From: Tepidiphilus succinatimandens | GTDB taxonomy: Bacteria > Pseudomonadota > Gammaproteobacteria > Burkholderiales > Rhodocyclaceae | Length of the DNA: 64,000 bases | Assembly (NCBI RefSeq): GCF_006503695.1 | Contig: NZ_SBIK01000001.1 | Location: 333,283 to 397,282, forward strand | Reading direction: 5' to 3' | Part shown: positions 49,106 through 59,776 of the stretch, piece after piece | Layout: each line of letters starts with the position of its first letter | Position numbering within the stretch: the stretch's first letter is position 1 | Program-made: the position numbers and the translations under genes | Notes under the pieces: generated by a model | Databases searched by the model: none | Told to the model about the DNA's origin: nothing | Seen by the model: only the letters and a program-made list of their open reading frames with translations

Positions 49106-50008
49106 TTAGCTCGCCAGCACCGCCGCCAGCGCCAGTGGTAAAAACGCCACAGAGGCGAGGTTGCCCACCAGCACGATGGAGGCGACCTTGTCCGGCTCCT
49201 GGCCGTAGCGCTCGGCGAAGAGGTAGTTGAGCACCGCCGGCGGCAGGGCGCCGAAGAGCAGCAGCAGCGCCGCCTGGAGAGGCTCGAGGCGCCAGGCGCC
49301 GTCCATCAACTGGTAGAGGCCGATCATCGCCGCGGCAAGCGCCATGCCCGACAAGGGGCGGGCCAGGGCGACGATAACGCCCAGGCGCCAGGCGCGGATG
49401 GGGGTTTCGGCCAGACGCACGCCCAGGCCGAAGAGCATGAGCGGAATGGAGATGTCGCCCAGCATCTTGAGGGTGGTGAGTAGCGGCGGCCACACCGTCC
49501 AGCCGGCCGCGCCCACGGCGAGCCCGGCGACGGCGGCGAGCACCGAGGGCACGCGCCAGAGATGGGAGAGGCGGGCGCGGCGATCGAGCAACCACACGCC
49601 CAGGCTGAAGTGCAGCAGGTTGCTGACGATGAAGAGCACCACCATCGGCGCCAGGGCCTGCTCGCCGAAGGTGAGCAGCGCGAGCGGCAGGCCGAGGTTG
49701 CCGCAGTTGTTGAACATCATCGGCGGTGCGAGCGTGCGCGGGTCCTCCTGCAGGCGATGCGCGAGCCACCAGCCGAGCGCCCCCGAGCCGAGCACGAGCA
49801 CGAGGGCGGCGAGCACGAGCGGCAGATAGGCAAGGACGTCGACCTGCCGGCCGGCGAGCGCGGCGAAGACGAGCGCCGGCGTGAAGACGTCCATGTTGAG
49901 CCGGTTCGCCCCCGAGAGCTCGGGGCGGTGGCGCTTGCCGATGACGTAACCCAGCGCCACCAGGGCGAAGAGGGGAAAGAGGATCTCGACGAGGCGCTGG
50001 GCGAGCAC
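49106..50008 (-). CDS. AEC-family (auxin efflux carrier-like) membrane transporter
   Basis: A 300-residue inner-membrane protein with about ten hydrophobic segments in two inverted halves. Family marks are FPLFALVALGYVIGK at the N-terminus, NMDVFTPALVFAAL, MFNNCGNLGLPLALLTFG (the broken-helix Asn-rich site), and GALPPAVLNYLFAERYG with LVGNLASV in the second half. Bacterial AEC members carry malate, malonate or other anions; the substrate here is unknown. The start is GTG, 10 bp after hslU. Confidence 0.88.
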   Translation of the reverse strand: MLAQRLVEILFPLFALVALGYVIGKRHRPELSGANRLNMDVFTPALVFAALAGRQVDVLAYLPLVLAALVLVLGSGALGWWLAHRLQEDPRTLAPPMMFNNCGNLGLPLALLTFGEQALAPMVVLFIVSNLLHFSLGVWLLDRRARLSHLWRVPSVLAAVAGLAVGAAGWTVWPPLLTTLKMLGDISIPLMLFGLGVRLAETPIRAWRLGVIVALARPLSGMALAAAMIGLYQLMDGAWRLEPLQAALLLLFGALPPAVLNYLFAERYGQEPDKVASIVLVGNLASVAFLPLALAAVLAS

Positions 50009-50017
50009 GGCCGCGCC

Positions 50018-51339
<1,322 letters not shown>

Positions 51340-51343
<4 letters not shown>

Positions 51344-51876
51344 TCCAGCACCTCGATGACGTGGTTTTGATTGGTGTAGATGCACAGGTCGCCGGCGATG
51401 CGCAGCGATTCGGCGACGATGTCGCGCGGCGGCAACTGGGTGTGGCGCAGCAGCGCCTGGGCCGCGGCCTGGGCATAGGCCCCGCCCGAGCCGATGGCGA
51501 CGATCCCTTCCTCGGGTTCGAGCACGTCGCCGTTGCCGGTGAGGATGAGCGAATGCTCCCGGTCGGCCACGGCGAGCATGGCCTCCAGCCGGCGCAGCAT
51601 GCGGTCGGTGCGCCAGTCCTTGGCGAGCTCGACCGCGGCGCGCAGCAGGTGCCCCTGGTGCTTCTCGAGCTTGGCCTCGAAGCGTTCGAAGAGGGTGAAG
51701 GCATCGGCCGTGGCGCCGGCAAACCCAGCGAGCACCTTGCCGTGATAGAGCGTGCGCACCTTGCGCGCCGTGGCCTTGACGACCACGTTGCCCAAAGTGA
51801 CCTGACCGTCGCCGCCCAGCGCCACCGAAGCGCCGCGGCGCACCGACAGGATGGTGGTGCCGTGATAGGATTCCAT
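51340..51876 (-). CDS. hslV: ATP-dependent protease proteolytic subunit HslV (ClpQ)
   Basis: A 178-residue threonine peptidase. The mature N-terminus is a Thr in [10 protein letters not shown] after removal of a six-residue leader, and it contains [31 protein letters not shown] and [15 protein letters not shown]. It assembles as two hexamers capped by HslU. It follows the STAS-domain gene by 15 bp in the same direction. Confidence 0.97.
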
Positions 51877-51891
51877 GAAATTCCTTCGTTG

Positions 51892-52947
51892 CTAGTAGGT
51901 TTTCGTCTGGATGGTGGCGACCTGCTCCATGCTCAGCACCTGGAAGAGGGCATTCACCACCTGGCTGACGTTGCGCAGGATCACCTGCTTGCCCTGCCCC
52001 TTGAGGGCGGCGAAGGCATTGTAGAGCATGCCGGCGGCCACGAAATCGACCCGGCGCAGCGCGTCGCAGTCGAGGACGATCACGTCATGGTCGCGGGCGA
52101 AGGCGAGGATTTCCTGGACGACTTCGCCGATGGAGCGCTCATCCAGATCCCCTTCGAGCACCAGGTCGCCGCACGCCGGCGCGCTCTCTCGCTCCGCCTC
52201 CGGCTGCGTCGCCGTCTCACAGCCGACGCGCTCCGGCTCGGACATCCAGACCGGCGGAATCGCCTCGAAGGTTTCGGCAAACGCGAGCACCAGCGCTTCG
52301 GCCCGGTCCAACTGGCCGGCGGCGGTGCGCCACACGATCTCCAGCTCCCACAGCGCCCGGTCGTCCGCCGCAGCGGACCTCGCCCGCTCGATCGCGCTCA
52401 GGGCGAGGTCGAGACGACGCCACTGAAACCGCACCCCCTTGTCGATGAGCTTTTTCATCAGGGCAAGAAAGAGCGCCGCGCCGGCCGGTTCGATCAGGCG
52501 CAGGCGCGAGGCATCGAGACGCAACGAGCCGCTGACTTTCGCCAGCCGCAGCGCCTTGTCCTGCAGCGAAGACATCGCTGCGGCATCGAGCCGCTCGGGC
52601 AGGAGCAGCAACGGCGGCCCGGCCTGGATCCGTTCTTCCGCCGGGGCGAGCGCTGGCGGGGAGCAGTCGAAGCGCAGCGCGTAAGCGAGCGCCGCCTCCT
52701 CGAAGCGGCGCCGCTCGCCGCGCGCGCGCAGCATGTCGAACAAGACCCACCAGGCCTCTTTCGACGCGGCGTTGTCGGCAAGGAAGCGCTCGAGCGTGGC
52801 GATGGCCGCCTCTTCGTCGCCCCGAGCCCAGTACATGGCCACCTCTTGAACCGGGTCTCGCCCCAGGAAGAGATCCTCGACGGCGAGCGCCGTGGCCGCT
52901 AGCGCGTCCTCTTCGAAGGCAAACGGATCGTCGGGCTCGTGCTCCAT
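51892..52947 (-). CDS. Double-STAS domain protein
   Basis: A 351-residue cytoplasmic protein. About 115 N-terminal residues are helical and resemble a small repeat region ([20 protein letters not shown]). Two STAS-like domains follow: one at about 125-200 ([21 protein letters not shown] ... [19 protein letters not shown], quoted in parts), one in the C-terminal 90 residues ([32 protein letters not shown]). The usual anti-anti-sigma phosphorylated Ser is replaced by Arg-Val-Asp-Phe or Leu-Ile-Glu context, closer to MlaB-type STAS. The ATG at 52947 has GGGGAG at good spacing. Its closeness to hslVU is of unknown meaning. Confidence 0.82.
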   Translation of the reverse strand: MEHEPDDPFAFEEDALAATALAVEDLFLGRDPVQEVAMYWARGDEEAAIATLERFLADNAASKEAWWVLFDMLRARGERRRFEEAALAYALRFDCSPPALAPAEERIQAGPPLLLLPERLDAAAMSSLQDKALRLAKVSGSLRLDASRLRLIEPAGAALFLALMKKLIDKGVRFQWRRLDLALSAIERARSAAADDRALWELEIVWRTAAGQLDRAEALVLAFAETFEAIPPVWMSEPERVGCETATQPEAERESAPACGDLVLEGDLDERSIGEVVQEILAFARDHDVIVLDCDALRRVDFVAAGMLYNAFAALKGQGKQVILRNVSQVVNALFQVLSMEQVATIQTKTY

Positions 52948-53031
52948 CACCACACTCCCCATCGTATGGGCGTTTGCCAGTCTACCCCAAATCCCGGTAT
53001 CCCGCTGCGTCGAACTCGGCAAGGGATGCGC

Positions 53032-53037
53032 TATAAT
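53032..53037 (+). promoter_or_regulatory. Consensus -10 very close to ybgC
   Basis: A perfect TATAAT ends 9 bp before the ybgC ATG, so transcription would begin about 3 bases before it. No clear -35 stands at 17 bp (TCGAAC at 16 bp is the nearest). Start may be nearly leaderless. Confidence 0.45.
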
Positions 53038-53046
53038 GGCTCGGCC

Positions 53047-53466
53047 ATGGACGCCTCCGCCCCTGCCGAGTCCCACGCGATCGAACTCCGCGTCTATTAC
53101 GAAGACACCGATTGCGCCGGCCTCGTCTATTATGCCAATTATCTTCGCTTTTGCGAGCGCGGCCGCACCGAGCTGCTGCGCGGGCTGGGATTTTCGCAAA
53201 ACGAACTGATGCGCGAGCACGGCATCGGCTTCGTGGTGCACCGGCTGCAGGCGCATTACCGGCATCCGGCGCGGCTCGACGACCTGCTGCGGCTGGAGAC
53301 GCGCGCCGTCTCGGCCACGCGCACCACCGTCGTCTTCGCCCAGCGCCTGCTGCGCGGCGATCTGCCGCTCTTCGACGCCGAAGTCACCGTGGCCTGCGTC
53401 GATCTGCAGCGCGGCCGACCGGTCGCCCTTCCCGCCGCCGTGCGCGCACGGCTTTTCCTTTCCTGA
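53047..53466 (+). CDS. ybgC: Tol-Pal-associated acyl-CoA thioesterase YbgC
   Basis: A 139-residue hot-dog-fold thioesterase. The active-site stretch YYEDTDCAGLVYYANYLRF contains the catalytic Asp and matches YbgC closely; RGRTELLRGLGFSQNEL follows. The first gene of the tol-pal cluster, as in E. coli. ATG 53047 (MDASAPAES) is preferred; an upstream in-frame ATG at 53026 lies before the proposed -10. Its link to Tol-Pal is conserved, though its physiological substrate remains unsettled. Confidence 0.93.
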   Translation: MDASAPAESHAIELRVYYEDTDCAGLVYYANYLRFCERGRTELLRGLGFSQNELMREHGIGFVVHRLQAHYRHPARLDDLLRLETRAVSATRTTVVFAQRLLRGDLPLFDAEVTVACVDLQRGRPVALPAAVRARLFLS

Positions 53467-53486
53467 CCCCCATCCTTTCGCCGACC

Positions 53487-54161
53487 ATGAACGTCACCAC
53501 CGATCTGTCGTTTACCCATCTGGTCCTGCAGGCGAGCGTGCCGGTCCAGCTCATCATGCTGATCCTCGCGCTGCTGTCGGTCATGTCGTGGTACTGGATC
53601 TTCCGCAAGATCTTCCAGATCCGCGATGCGCGCCGGCGCACCGACGCCTTCGAGGCGAGCTTCTGGCAGGGCAGCGATCTGGAAACGCTCGCCCGGCTCA
53701 CCGAGTCGCGCCTACAGCACGCCGGCCCCATGGAACTCGTCTTCCTTGCCGCCTGGCGCGAGTTCCTGCGCCAGCGCAGCCGTTCGCTCGACTCGGCCGC
53801 CGCGCTCGAGAGCGTGCGCCGCGCCATGCGCGCCGCCTACCAGCGCGAAATGGACGAACTGGAGGCGCATCTGGCTTTCCTCGCCTCCACCGGGTCGGTG
53901 GCGCCCTACATCGGGCTGCTCGGCACCGTCTGGGGGATCATGAACTCCTTCCGCGGCCTGGCGAACATGACTTCGGCCACGCTGTCGCACGTCGCTCCGG
54001 GCATCGCGGAGGCGCTCATCGCCACGGCGATCGGCCTTTTCGCCGCCATTCCCGCGGCCGTGGCCTACAACCACTTCACCCACGACATCGAGCGCCTGTC
54101 GGTGCGCATCGAGACCTTCATGGAAGAGCTGACGAACCTGCTGCAACGGCAGCTGCGCTGA
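53487..54161 (+). CDS. tolQ: Tol-Pal system protein TolQ
   Basis: A 224-residue inner-membrane proton channel subunit of the MotA/TolQ/ExbB family. TM1 is about 15-38, and TM2 and TM3 enclose GSVAPYIGLLGTVWGIMNSF and EALIATAIGLFAAIPAAVAYN, the signature residues that line the channel with TolR. It lies 20 bp after ybgC and 15 bp before tolR. It powers TolA during outer-membrane constriction. Confidence 0.96.
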   Translation: MNVTTDLSFTHLVLQASVPVQLIMLILALLSVMSWYWIFRKIFQIRDARRRTDAFEASFWQGSDLETLARLTESRLQHAGPMELVFLAAWREFLRQRSRSLDSAAALESVRRAMRAAYQREMDELEAHLAFLASTGSVAPYIGLLGTVWGIMNSFRGLANMTSATLSHVAPGIAEALIATAIGLFAAIPAAVAYNHFTHDIERLSVRIETFMEELTNLLQRQLR

Positions 54162-54176
54162 GGCCGGAGGCATCCC

Positions 54177-54611
54177 ATGGCCAAACGCAAGCTGATGAAC
54201 CAGATGAACGTCGTGCCCTACATCGACGTGATGCTGGTGCTGCTGGTGATCTTCATGGTCACCGCCCCCATGATCCAGCTGGGCAACGTGGAGCTGCCCA
54301 CGGTGGGCAACCTGCCCTCGCCGCCGTCGGAAGCGGCGATCGTGATCGTGCACGCCGACGGTAGCCTCGCGCTCAAGCCCAACCCCGCCGCGCCCGAGAA
54401 GAACGTCGATGCGCTCACGCTGCTGCGCGAGCTGCAGGCGCTCAAGGCGAAAGACCCGAACCTCGCCGTCGTCGTGGCGGGCGATCGGCGCGCCACCTAC
54501 GAGAAAATCATGGACACGCTCGATCGGCTGCGCAATGAAGGCTACACCCGCATCAGCCTGCAGACGAGCAGTACGCGCAAGTCTCCGGCGGGTGGCGCCA
54601 CCGCGCCCTGA
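54177..54611 (+). CDS. tolR: Tol-Pal system protein TolR
   Basis: A 144-residue single-span protein. NVVPYIDVMLVLLVIFMVTAP contains the Asp that takes part in proton flow (PYIDVMLVLL), and the periplasmic domain ends in LRNEGYTRISLQT. The family is ExbD/TolR; the cluster context makes it TolR. A GGAGG precedes the ATG. Confidence 0.96.
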   Translation: MAKRKLMNQMNVVPYIDVMLVLLVIFMVTAPMIQLGNVELPTVGNLPSPPSEAAIVIVHADGSLALKPNPAAPEKNVDALTLLRELQALKAKDPNLAVVVAGDRRATYEKIMDTLDRLRNEGYTRISLQTSSTRKSPAGGATAP

Positions 54612-54619
54612 GGCTTCCG

Positions 54620-55594
54620 ATGGCAGAACCTCTCCTCCGCTCGCCCGTGCGTCCGCCGCGCCGCCCCGAGCAGGGCAAGCTGCTCGCCGCGGTCCTCGCG
54701 CTGGGCATGCACGCGCTGCTCCTCGCCCTCATCGCCTTCTCGGTGCAATGGAAGGTCGGGGAGCCCTCACCCTTGCTCGTCGACCTCGTGGCCGCGCCGC
54801 AGGCCGCCCGCACACAGCTCGCCAAGAATCCGGAGCCCGCGCCAGGCCCGCAGCCGGCTCCCAAGCCCGAGCCTGAACCCAAGCCGGAACCCGCCCCACC
54901 CAAGCCCGAACCTCGCCCCGAGCCGCCCAAGCCGCAGCCGGAACCGAAACCCGAGCCGAAACCGGAACCTCCCAAGCCGGCGCCTCCGCCCAAGCCCGAG
55001 CCGCCCAAGGCCGAACCCAAGCCTTCCGCCCCGGACAAACCCGACATCGCCCTCAAGGAAGAGGCGAAAAAACCCGAACCCAAGAAAGAACCGCCCAAGG
55101 AAGAGGCGAAGAAAGAGCCACCCAAGCCGGAAAAAGAGCCGCCCAAACCCGAGCCGAAGAAACCCGAGCCGAAGAAAGAACCGCCGCTCGACGATTTCAC
55201 CAAGCTCGCCGAGGCGCGCCTGCGGCAGCAGACCACCAACCCCGCCACGCCCGCGAAGGCGCCAAGCAGCGCCTCTGCCCCTGCGGCCGGCGGCGCCCCC
55301 AGCGGCCCCTCCGAGCAGGCCCGCGCCACCTACATCGACCAGATCCGCGCCAAGGTGCGCGGCAACATCGTCGTCCCTCCGGGTGTACAAGGAAACCCGG
55401 AAGCGGTATTCATCGTCGACCAGCTGCCGGACGGGACGGTCGTCAATGTCCGCCTCGTACAATCCTCCGGCAACGCGGCGCTCGACGCCGCGCTCGAGCG
55501 CGCGATCCGACGCTCCAGCCCCTTGCCTTTGCCCGAAGACAAGCGGCTCTTCGAGCGCACCCTCACCCTCAAACTCCGGCCGCTCGCACAATGA
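54620..55594 (+). CDS. tolA: Tol-Pal system protein TolA
   Basis: A 324-residue protein spanning the periplasm. One N-terminal membrane segment (LAAVLALGMHALLLALIAFSV) is followed by a long Pro-, Glu- and Lys-rich stalk (about 65-185, a run of PKPEP-like units) and a C-terminal TonB-like domain (YIDQIRAKVRGNIVVPPG ... PDGTVVNVRLVQSSGNAALD). The stalk is a PE/PK type rather than the Ala-rich helix of E. coli TolA. It lies 8 bp after tolR; the closing TGA overlaps an ATG leading into tolB. Confidence 0.94.
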   Translation: MAEPLLRSPVRPPRRPEQGKLLAAVLALGMHALLLALIAFSVQWKVGEPSPLLVDLVAAPQAARTQLAKNPEPAPGPQPAPKPEPEPKPEPAPPKPEPRPEPPKPQPEPKPEPKPEPPKPAPPPKPEPPKAEPKPSAPDKPDIALKEEAKKPEPKKEPPKEEAKKEPPKPEKEPPKPEPKKPEPKKEPPLDDFTKLAEARLRQQTTNPATPAKAPSSASAPAAGGAPSGPSEQARATYIDQIRAKVRGNIVVPPGVQGNPEAVFIVDQLPDGTVVNVRLVQSSGNAALDAALERAIRRSSPLPLPEDKRLFERTLTLKLRPLAQ

Positions 55595-55665
55595 GAACGG
55601 GAATGCGTTGCCACCAAAGAAAATTTGTGCAAAACTTCATGTTTTCCATGACCAGCGTGATCGCG

Positions 55666-56958
55666 ATGCACGGCCTCGCCCATCGAGCCTTCCATCGGTT
55701 CCTTCCTTTCATGGTGGCGCTCGCCGCCTTGGCCGCACTTCCCGCGCGGGCGCAGCTCACCGTCGAAATCACCGGTGCCGGCGGCCGCCTCATTCCCGTG
55801 GCCATCCCCTATCTGGCCGGCGAGGAGTCGCTGCCCGCCCCCATATCCCAGATCGTGAGCCAGGATCTCGCCAAGAGCGGCATCTTCCAGCTCGTCGACG
55901 TCGGCATGATGCGCCTACCCGAGGATCAGATTCCCGATTACGCCAATCTCGCCCAGCGCGGGGCCGATGCCGTGCTCGCCGGCACCGCCACGCCGGTCGG
56001 CGCAGGTCAATATGAAGTCAGGGTGCGCGTGTTCGACACCCGTCGCCAGGCCGACCTCGGCGGCATCCTCTACCGTTTCACCCCTTCGCAGACGCGCGCC
56101 ACCGCACACCGCATCGCCGATTTCGTCTACGAGAAGCTCACCGGGGTGCCCGGTTACTTCGCCTCGCGGCTCGCCTACGTGGTCAAGCAGGGCAGCCGCT
56201 ATGAACTTCGCATCAGCGAGGCCGACGGCAGCAATTCCGTGCCGGCGCTCATCTCGCAGGAACCCATCATTTCGCCGGCCTGGAGCCCCGACGGCACCAA
56301 GGTCGCCTACGTCTCGTTCGAGGCGAAGAAACCCGTGGTCTACGTCCACGAGCTCGCCACCGGCCAGCGCCGCGCCGTGGCGAACTTCAAAGGCTCCAAC
56401 TCCGCGCCGGCCTTCTCCCCCGACGGTCAGAATCTCGCCGTCGCGCTCACGCGCGACGGCATCTCGCAGATCTACCTCGTCCCCATTTCCGGCGGAGCCC
56501 CGGTTCGTCTGTCGCGCAGCAGCGCCATCGACACCGAGCCGGTCTTCTCGCCCGATGGCCGCTATATCTACTTCACGTCCGACCGCGGCGGCTCACCCCA
56601 GATCTACCGCATGCCGGCGAGCGGCGGCGCGGCCGAGCGCGTCACCTTCGAAGGCGAATACAACGTCAGCCCCGACGTCTCGTCCGACGGCAAACTGCTC
56701 ACCTTCGTCACGCGCAACCAAGGGCGTTACCAGGTGGCGCTGCTCGACCTGCAGACGCGACAGCAGCTCATTCTTTCCGATTCCTCGCGCGACGAGTCGC
56801 CTTCGTTCGCGCCCAATGGACGCATGATCGTCTATGCTTCAGAATCTGGCGGAAGAGGCTCCCTCTTCGCCGTCTCGACCGATGGCAAAGTCCGTCTGCG
56901 CCTCTCGGCCGAGGGGGCCGACGTGCGGGAACCGGCCTGGGGGCCGTTGCCGCGCTAA
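55666..56958 (+). CDS. tolB: Tol-Pal system beta-propeller protein TolB
   Basis: A periplasmic six-bladed propeller that binds Pal. The start at 55666 gives 430 residues, the E. coli length, and a clean signal (MHGLAHRAFHRFLPFMVALA ... PARA). An ATG at 55591 overlapping tolA (ATGA) would add 25 residues before it; both are possible, and the upstream one may only couple translation. The N-terminal domain (about 30-170) precedes repeated propeller blades with SPDGTKVAYVSFE, SPDGQNLAVALT, SPDGRYIYFTSDR and APNGRMIVYASE. Confidence 0.94.
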   Translation: MHGLAHRAFHRFLPFMVALAALAALPARAQLTVEITGAGGRLIPVAIPYLAGEESLPAPISQIVSQDLAKSGIFQLVDVGMMRLPEDQIPDYANLAQRGADAVLAGTATPVGAGQYEVRVRVFDTRRQADLGGILYRFTPSQTRATAHRIADFVYEKLTGVPGYFASRLAYVVKQGSRYELRISEADGSNSVPALISQEPIISPAWSPDGTKVAYVSFEAKKPVVYVHELATGQRRAVANFKGSNSAPAFSPDGQNLAVALTRDGISQIYLVPISGGAPVRLSRSSAIDTEPVFSPDGRYIYFTSDRGGSPQIYRMPASGGAAERVTFEGEYNVSPDVSSDGKLLTFVTRNQGRYQVALLDLQTRQQLILSDSSRDESPSFAPNGRMIVYASESGGRGSLFAVSTDGKVRLRLSAEGADVREPAWGPLPR

Positions 56959-56999
56959 GCCCGTTTTTGTTCGTTCGTCTCCCATCCATCCATAGGAAC

Positions 57000-57539
57000 A
57001 TGAACCAAATGCACATGAAAAAGCTGCTCACCCCTGCCGTGCTCTGCCTTGGACTCATTCTCTCCGCCTGTTCCTCGACCGGCTCGGTCGAGGAAGGCGC
57101 GGGCAAGGTCGAAGACCGCAACGCCGGCGCCGTGAAAACGGTCACGCCGCCGAGCTCGCGCAGCCAGGCGCTGGCCGCCCTGCGCGACCCCAATAGCCCC
57201 CTGTCCAAGCGCAGCATCTACTTCGACTTCGACAGCTACGTCGTCAAGCCGGAATTCCAGTCGCTGGTGCAGACCCACGGCCGCTTCCTGGCGCAGAACC
57301 CCGATCTCAAAGTCCTGATCCAGGGTAATGCCGACGAACGCGGCAGCCGCGAATACAACCTGGCGCTCGGCCAGAAACGGGCCGAGGCGGTCAAAAACGC
57401 CCTCGTGACCTTCGGGGCGCGTGAAGATCAGGTGGAAGCCGTGAGCCTGGGCGAAGAAAAGCCCGTCTGCACCGAGAAGACCGAAGAGTGCTACGCGCAG
57501 AACCGCCGCGCCGACATCCTCTATTCGGGTGAATTCTGA
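57000..57539 (+). CDS. pal: Peptidoglycan-associated lipoprotein Pal
   Basis: A 179-residue outer-membrane lipoprotein. The signal ends in lipobox LILSAC. A short linker precedes the OmpA-like domain, with SIYFDFDSYVVKPEF, GNADERGSREYNLALGQKRA (the meso-DAP-contacting region), and the closing NRRADILYSGEF. AGGA is found before the ATG at 57000; later ATGs at 57009 and 57015 remain possible starts. It binds TolB and peptidoglycan. Confidence 0.96.
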   Translation: MNQMHMKKLLTPAVLCLGLILSACSSTGSVEEGAGKVEDRNAGAVKTVTPPSSRSQALAALRDPNSPLSKRSIYFDFDSYVVKPEFQSLVQTHGRFLAQNPDLKVLIQGNADERGSREYNLALGQKRAEAVKNALVTFGAREDQVEAVSLGEEKPVCTEKTEECYAQNRRADILYSGEF

Positions 57540-57553
57540 CGGAGCCTCGCGCG

Positions 57554-58330
57554 ATGCCCAAGCCCTTCTCCTGGCGTACGGGGGTGCTGCTCGCCGCAGC
57601 CGCGCTGAGCCAGCCGGCTTTCGCCCTCTTCGCCGACGACGAGGCGCGCCAGGGCGTCGCCGACCTCCGCTTGCAGGTGCAGACGCTCAACGAGCGCGTC
57701 GATGCGATGGCGCGCTCGCAGCTGAGCCAAAGCAACGACATGGAGCGACTGCAGGAGGACGTGCGCCGGCTCACCGGACGCATCGAAGAGCTGCAGTACA
57801 AGCTGGATCAGCTAGAGAAGCGGCAGAAGGATTTCTACCTCGATCTCGATGCCCGGCTCAATGCGCTGAGCAGCGGTGGTGCCGCCGCGTCTGCCCCCTC
57901 GCAGGCCGCGGCACCGTCCGCGACGGCTCCCGCTGCGCCTGCGCCGGCGTCCGCCCCGGCAGGTAATGCCAAGGCGGAGTTCGATGCGGCGCTCGCCAAG
58001 CTCCAGGCGCGCGATGCGAAGAATGCGTTGGCGGCCTTCGAGACCTTCCTGCGCCAGTATCCCAACGACGCCCAGGTGCCGGCGGCGCATTTCTGGGCCG
58101 GGACGGCGGCGCTGCAGCTCAAGCAGTACGAGACGGCGCGGCGCCATTTCGCCCGGGTGGTCTACGACACGCCCAAGCACGAGCTCGCGCCCGACGCCAT
58201 GCTGGGCCTGGCGAACGCCCTGCAGGGCATGGGCGACGAAGTCGGCGCCACCGACATGCTCAAGCGCCTGGTCGAACGCCACCCCAACACCCCGGCGGGC
58301 CAGATCGCCCGCCAACGCCTGGGGCGATGA
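57554..58330 (+). CDS. cpoB: Cell division coordinator CpoB (YbgF)
   Basis: A 258-residue periplasmic protein. A signal peptide (about 1-24) leads to a coiled-coil trimerisation segment (LRLQVQTLNERVDAMARSQL ... YKLDQLEKRQKDFYLDL), then an Ala/Pro linker, then a C-terminal TPR-like domain (AKAEFDAALAKLQARDAKNAL, FYAGTAALQL-like FWAGTAALQLKQYETARRHF). CpoB coordinates Tol-Pal with PBP1B. It is the last tol-pal gene and its stop overlaps queE (ATGA). Confidence 0.94.
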   Translation: MPKPFSWRTGVLLAAAALSQPAFALFADDEARQGVADLRLQVQTLNERVDAMARSQLSQSNDMERLQEDVRRLTGRIEELQYKLDQLEKRQKDFYLDLDARLNALSSGGAAASAPSQAAAPSATAPAAPAPASAPAGNAKAEFDAALAKLQARDAKNALAAFETFLRQYPNDAQVPAAHFWAGTAALQLKQYETARRHFARVVYDTPKHELAPDAMLGLANALQGMGDEVGATDMLKRLVERHPNTPAGQIARQRLGR

Positions 58331-58977
58331 AGGAAAGCAAGCGGCTGCGCGTCAGCGAGATCTTCGCCTCCCTGCAGGGGGAATCGACGACGGTGGGGGT
58401 GCCCACCGTCTTCGTTCGCCTCACCGGCTGCCCCTTGCGCTGCCGCTGGTGCGACACGGCCTACGCTTTCAGCGGCGGCGAACGCCTCACGATCGACGAG
58501 ATCCTCGCCCGGGTCTCGGACCTGGGCTTGCCCGAAGTGTGTGTCACCGGCGGCGAGCCGCTGGCACAAGCGGCCTGCCGCGACCTGCTCACGGCGCTCG
58601 CCGACGCCGGCCATCGCGTCTCGCTGGAGACGAGTGGGGCGCTCTCCATCGCGGGGCTCGACCCTCGCGTGCGCTGCGTGATGGATCTCAAGGCGCCGGG
58701 CTCGGGCGAAGCCGACAAGAACCTGTGGGACAACCTCGACCACCTGCGCCCGCACGACGAGGTGAAGTTCGTGCTCGCCGGGCGCGCCGACTACGACTGG
58801 GCCAAGGACGTCCTGGAGCGACACGGTCTCGCCCGCCGCGCCACGGTGCTCTTCTCGCCGGTGACCGGGGAACTGGCGCCCTCGACGCTCGCCGACTGGA
58901 TCGTGGCCGACCGCCTGCCGGTGCGATTCCAACTGCAGCTGCACAAGATTCTGTGGGGCGACGCGCGCGGCAAGTGA
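58327..58977 (+). CDS. queE: 7-carboxy-7-deazaguanine synthase
   Basis: A 216-residue radical SAM enzyme of queuosine synthesis. The cluster motif is [15 protein letters not shown], the substrate-contacting [20 protein letters not shown] precedes it, and [10 protein letters not shown] and SLETSGALS follow. QueE makes the deazaguanine core from carboxy-tetrahydropterin. It follows cpoB and precedes queC, both in the same direction. Confidence 0.95.
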   Translation: MKESKRLRVSEIFASLQGESTTVGVPTVFVRLTGCPLRCRWCDTAYAFSGGERLTIDEILARVSDLGLPEVCVTGGEPLAQAACRDLLTALADAGHRVSLETSGALSIAGLDPRVRCVMDLKAPGSGEADKNLWDNLDHLRPHDEVKFVLAGRADYDWAKDVLERHGLARRATVLFSPVTGELAPSTLADWIVADRLPVRFQLQLHKILWGDARGK

Positions 58978-59017
58978 AGCACCGTCGCGTCCCTCTCTTT
59001 GCGTAAGGATTCCCGCG

Positions 59018-59701
59018 ATGAAGGACGTCTCCTCTCGAAACGCCGTGGTGCTGCTCTCCGGCGGGCTCGATTCGAGCACGGTGCTGGCGATCGCCCGCGC
59101 CGAAGGCTACCGTCCCTATGCCCTGTCGGTGGCCTACGGCCAGCGGCACGACGCGGAACTCGCGGCCGCGGCGCGCGTGGCCCGGGCGCTGGGCGCCGTC
59201 GAACATCGCGTCGCCCGCGTCGATCTGGGCGTTTTTGGCGGCTCGGCGCTCACGGACGAAGCGATCGCCGTGCCCGAGACGCCGACCGAGGGCGTCCCTG
59301 TCACCTACGTGCCGGCGCGCAACACGGTGCTCTTGTCGGTGGCGCTCGCCTGGGCCGAGGTGTTGGGGGCCCATGATCTCTTCATCGGGGTCAATGCCGT
59401 CGACTATTCCGGCTATCCCGACTGCCGGCCGGAATTCATCGCCGCCTTCGAGGCGCTGGCCAACGTCGCCACCAAGGCCGGCGTGGAAGGCGCGCGTTTC
59501 CGCATCCACGCGCCGCTCATACACCTGTCCAAAGCCGAGATCATCCGCCGGGGGCGGGAACTGGGCGTGGATTATGCGCTTACCGTCTCCTGCTATCAGG
59601 CGGACGAGGAAGGGCGCGCCTGCGGCCGCTGCGACGCCTGTCGGCTCCGCGCCCAGGGGTTCGCCGCAGCGGGCGTGCCCGATCCCACCCGCTACCGCTA
59701 G
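59018..59701 (+). CDS. queC: 7-cyano-7-deazaguanine synthase
   Basis: A 227-residue ATP-dependent enzyme that turns QueE's product into preQ0. It has the PP-loop [34 protein letters not shown], the substrate loop [17 protein letters not shown], and a C-terminal zinc site ([20 protein letters not shown]) with four cysteines. It lies 40 bp after queE. Confidence 0.96.
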   Translation: MKDVSSRNAVVLLSGGLDSSTVLAIARAEGYRPYALSVAYGQRHDAELAAAARVARALGAVEHRVARVDLGVFGGSALTDEAIAVPETPTEGVPVTYVPARNTVLLSVALAWAEVLGAHDLFIGVNAVDYSGYPDCRPEFIAAFEALANVATKAGVEGARFRIHAPLIHLSKAEIIRRGRELGVDYALTVSCYQADEEGRACGRCDACRLRAQGFAAAGVPDPTRYR

Positions 59702-59715
59702 CGCCCGGCCCCTGC

Positions 59716-59745
59716 TTGGCAAAAGCGCGGCGATCGGCGTAGGAT
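59716..59745 (+). promoter_or_regulatory. Candidate promoter of the two-component genes
   Basis: TTGGCA and TAGGAT are 18 bp apart, with the -10 ending 31 bp before the kinase start. The -10 is part of an 11-bp dyad AGGATTATCCT. Confidence 0.45.
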
Positions 59746-59776
59746 TATCCTCGATACCCACACGGCCTTTCGCGCG

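Noticed and set aside
52948..53046. Heat-shock (sigma-32) promoter for the STAS-hslVU unit
   Set aside because: hslVU is heat-shock controlled in E. coli, but no CTTGAAA / CCCCAT pair with correct spacing was seen.
54767..55591. Gly/Arg/Leu-repeat open frame antisense to tolA
   Set aside because: It is the reverse complement of the Pro-Lys-Glu stalk repeats, not a glycine-rich protein.
55591..55665. tolB beginning at the ATG overlapping tolA
   Set aside because: Possible, but it adds 25 residues before an otherwise normal signal peptide and exceeds the usual length; kept only as an alternative start.
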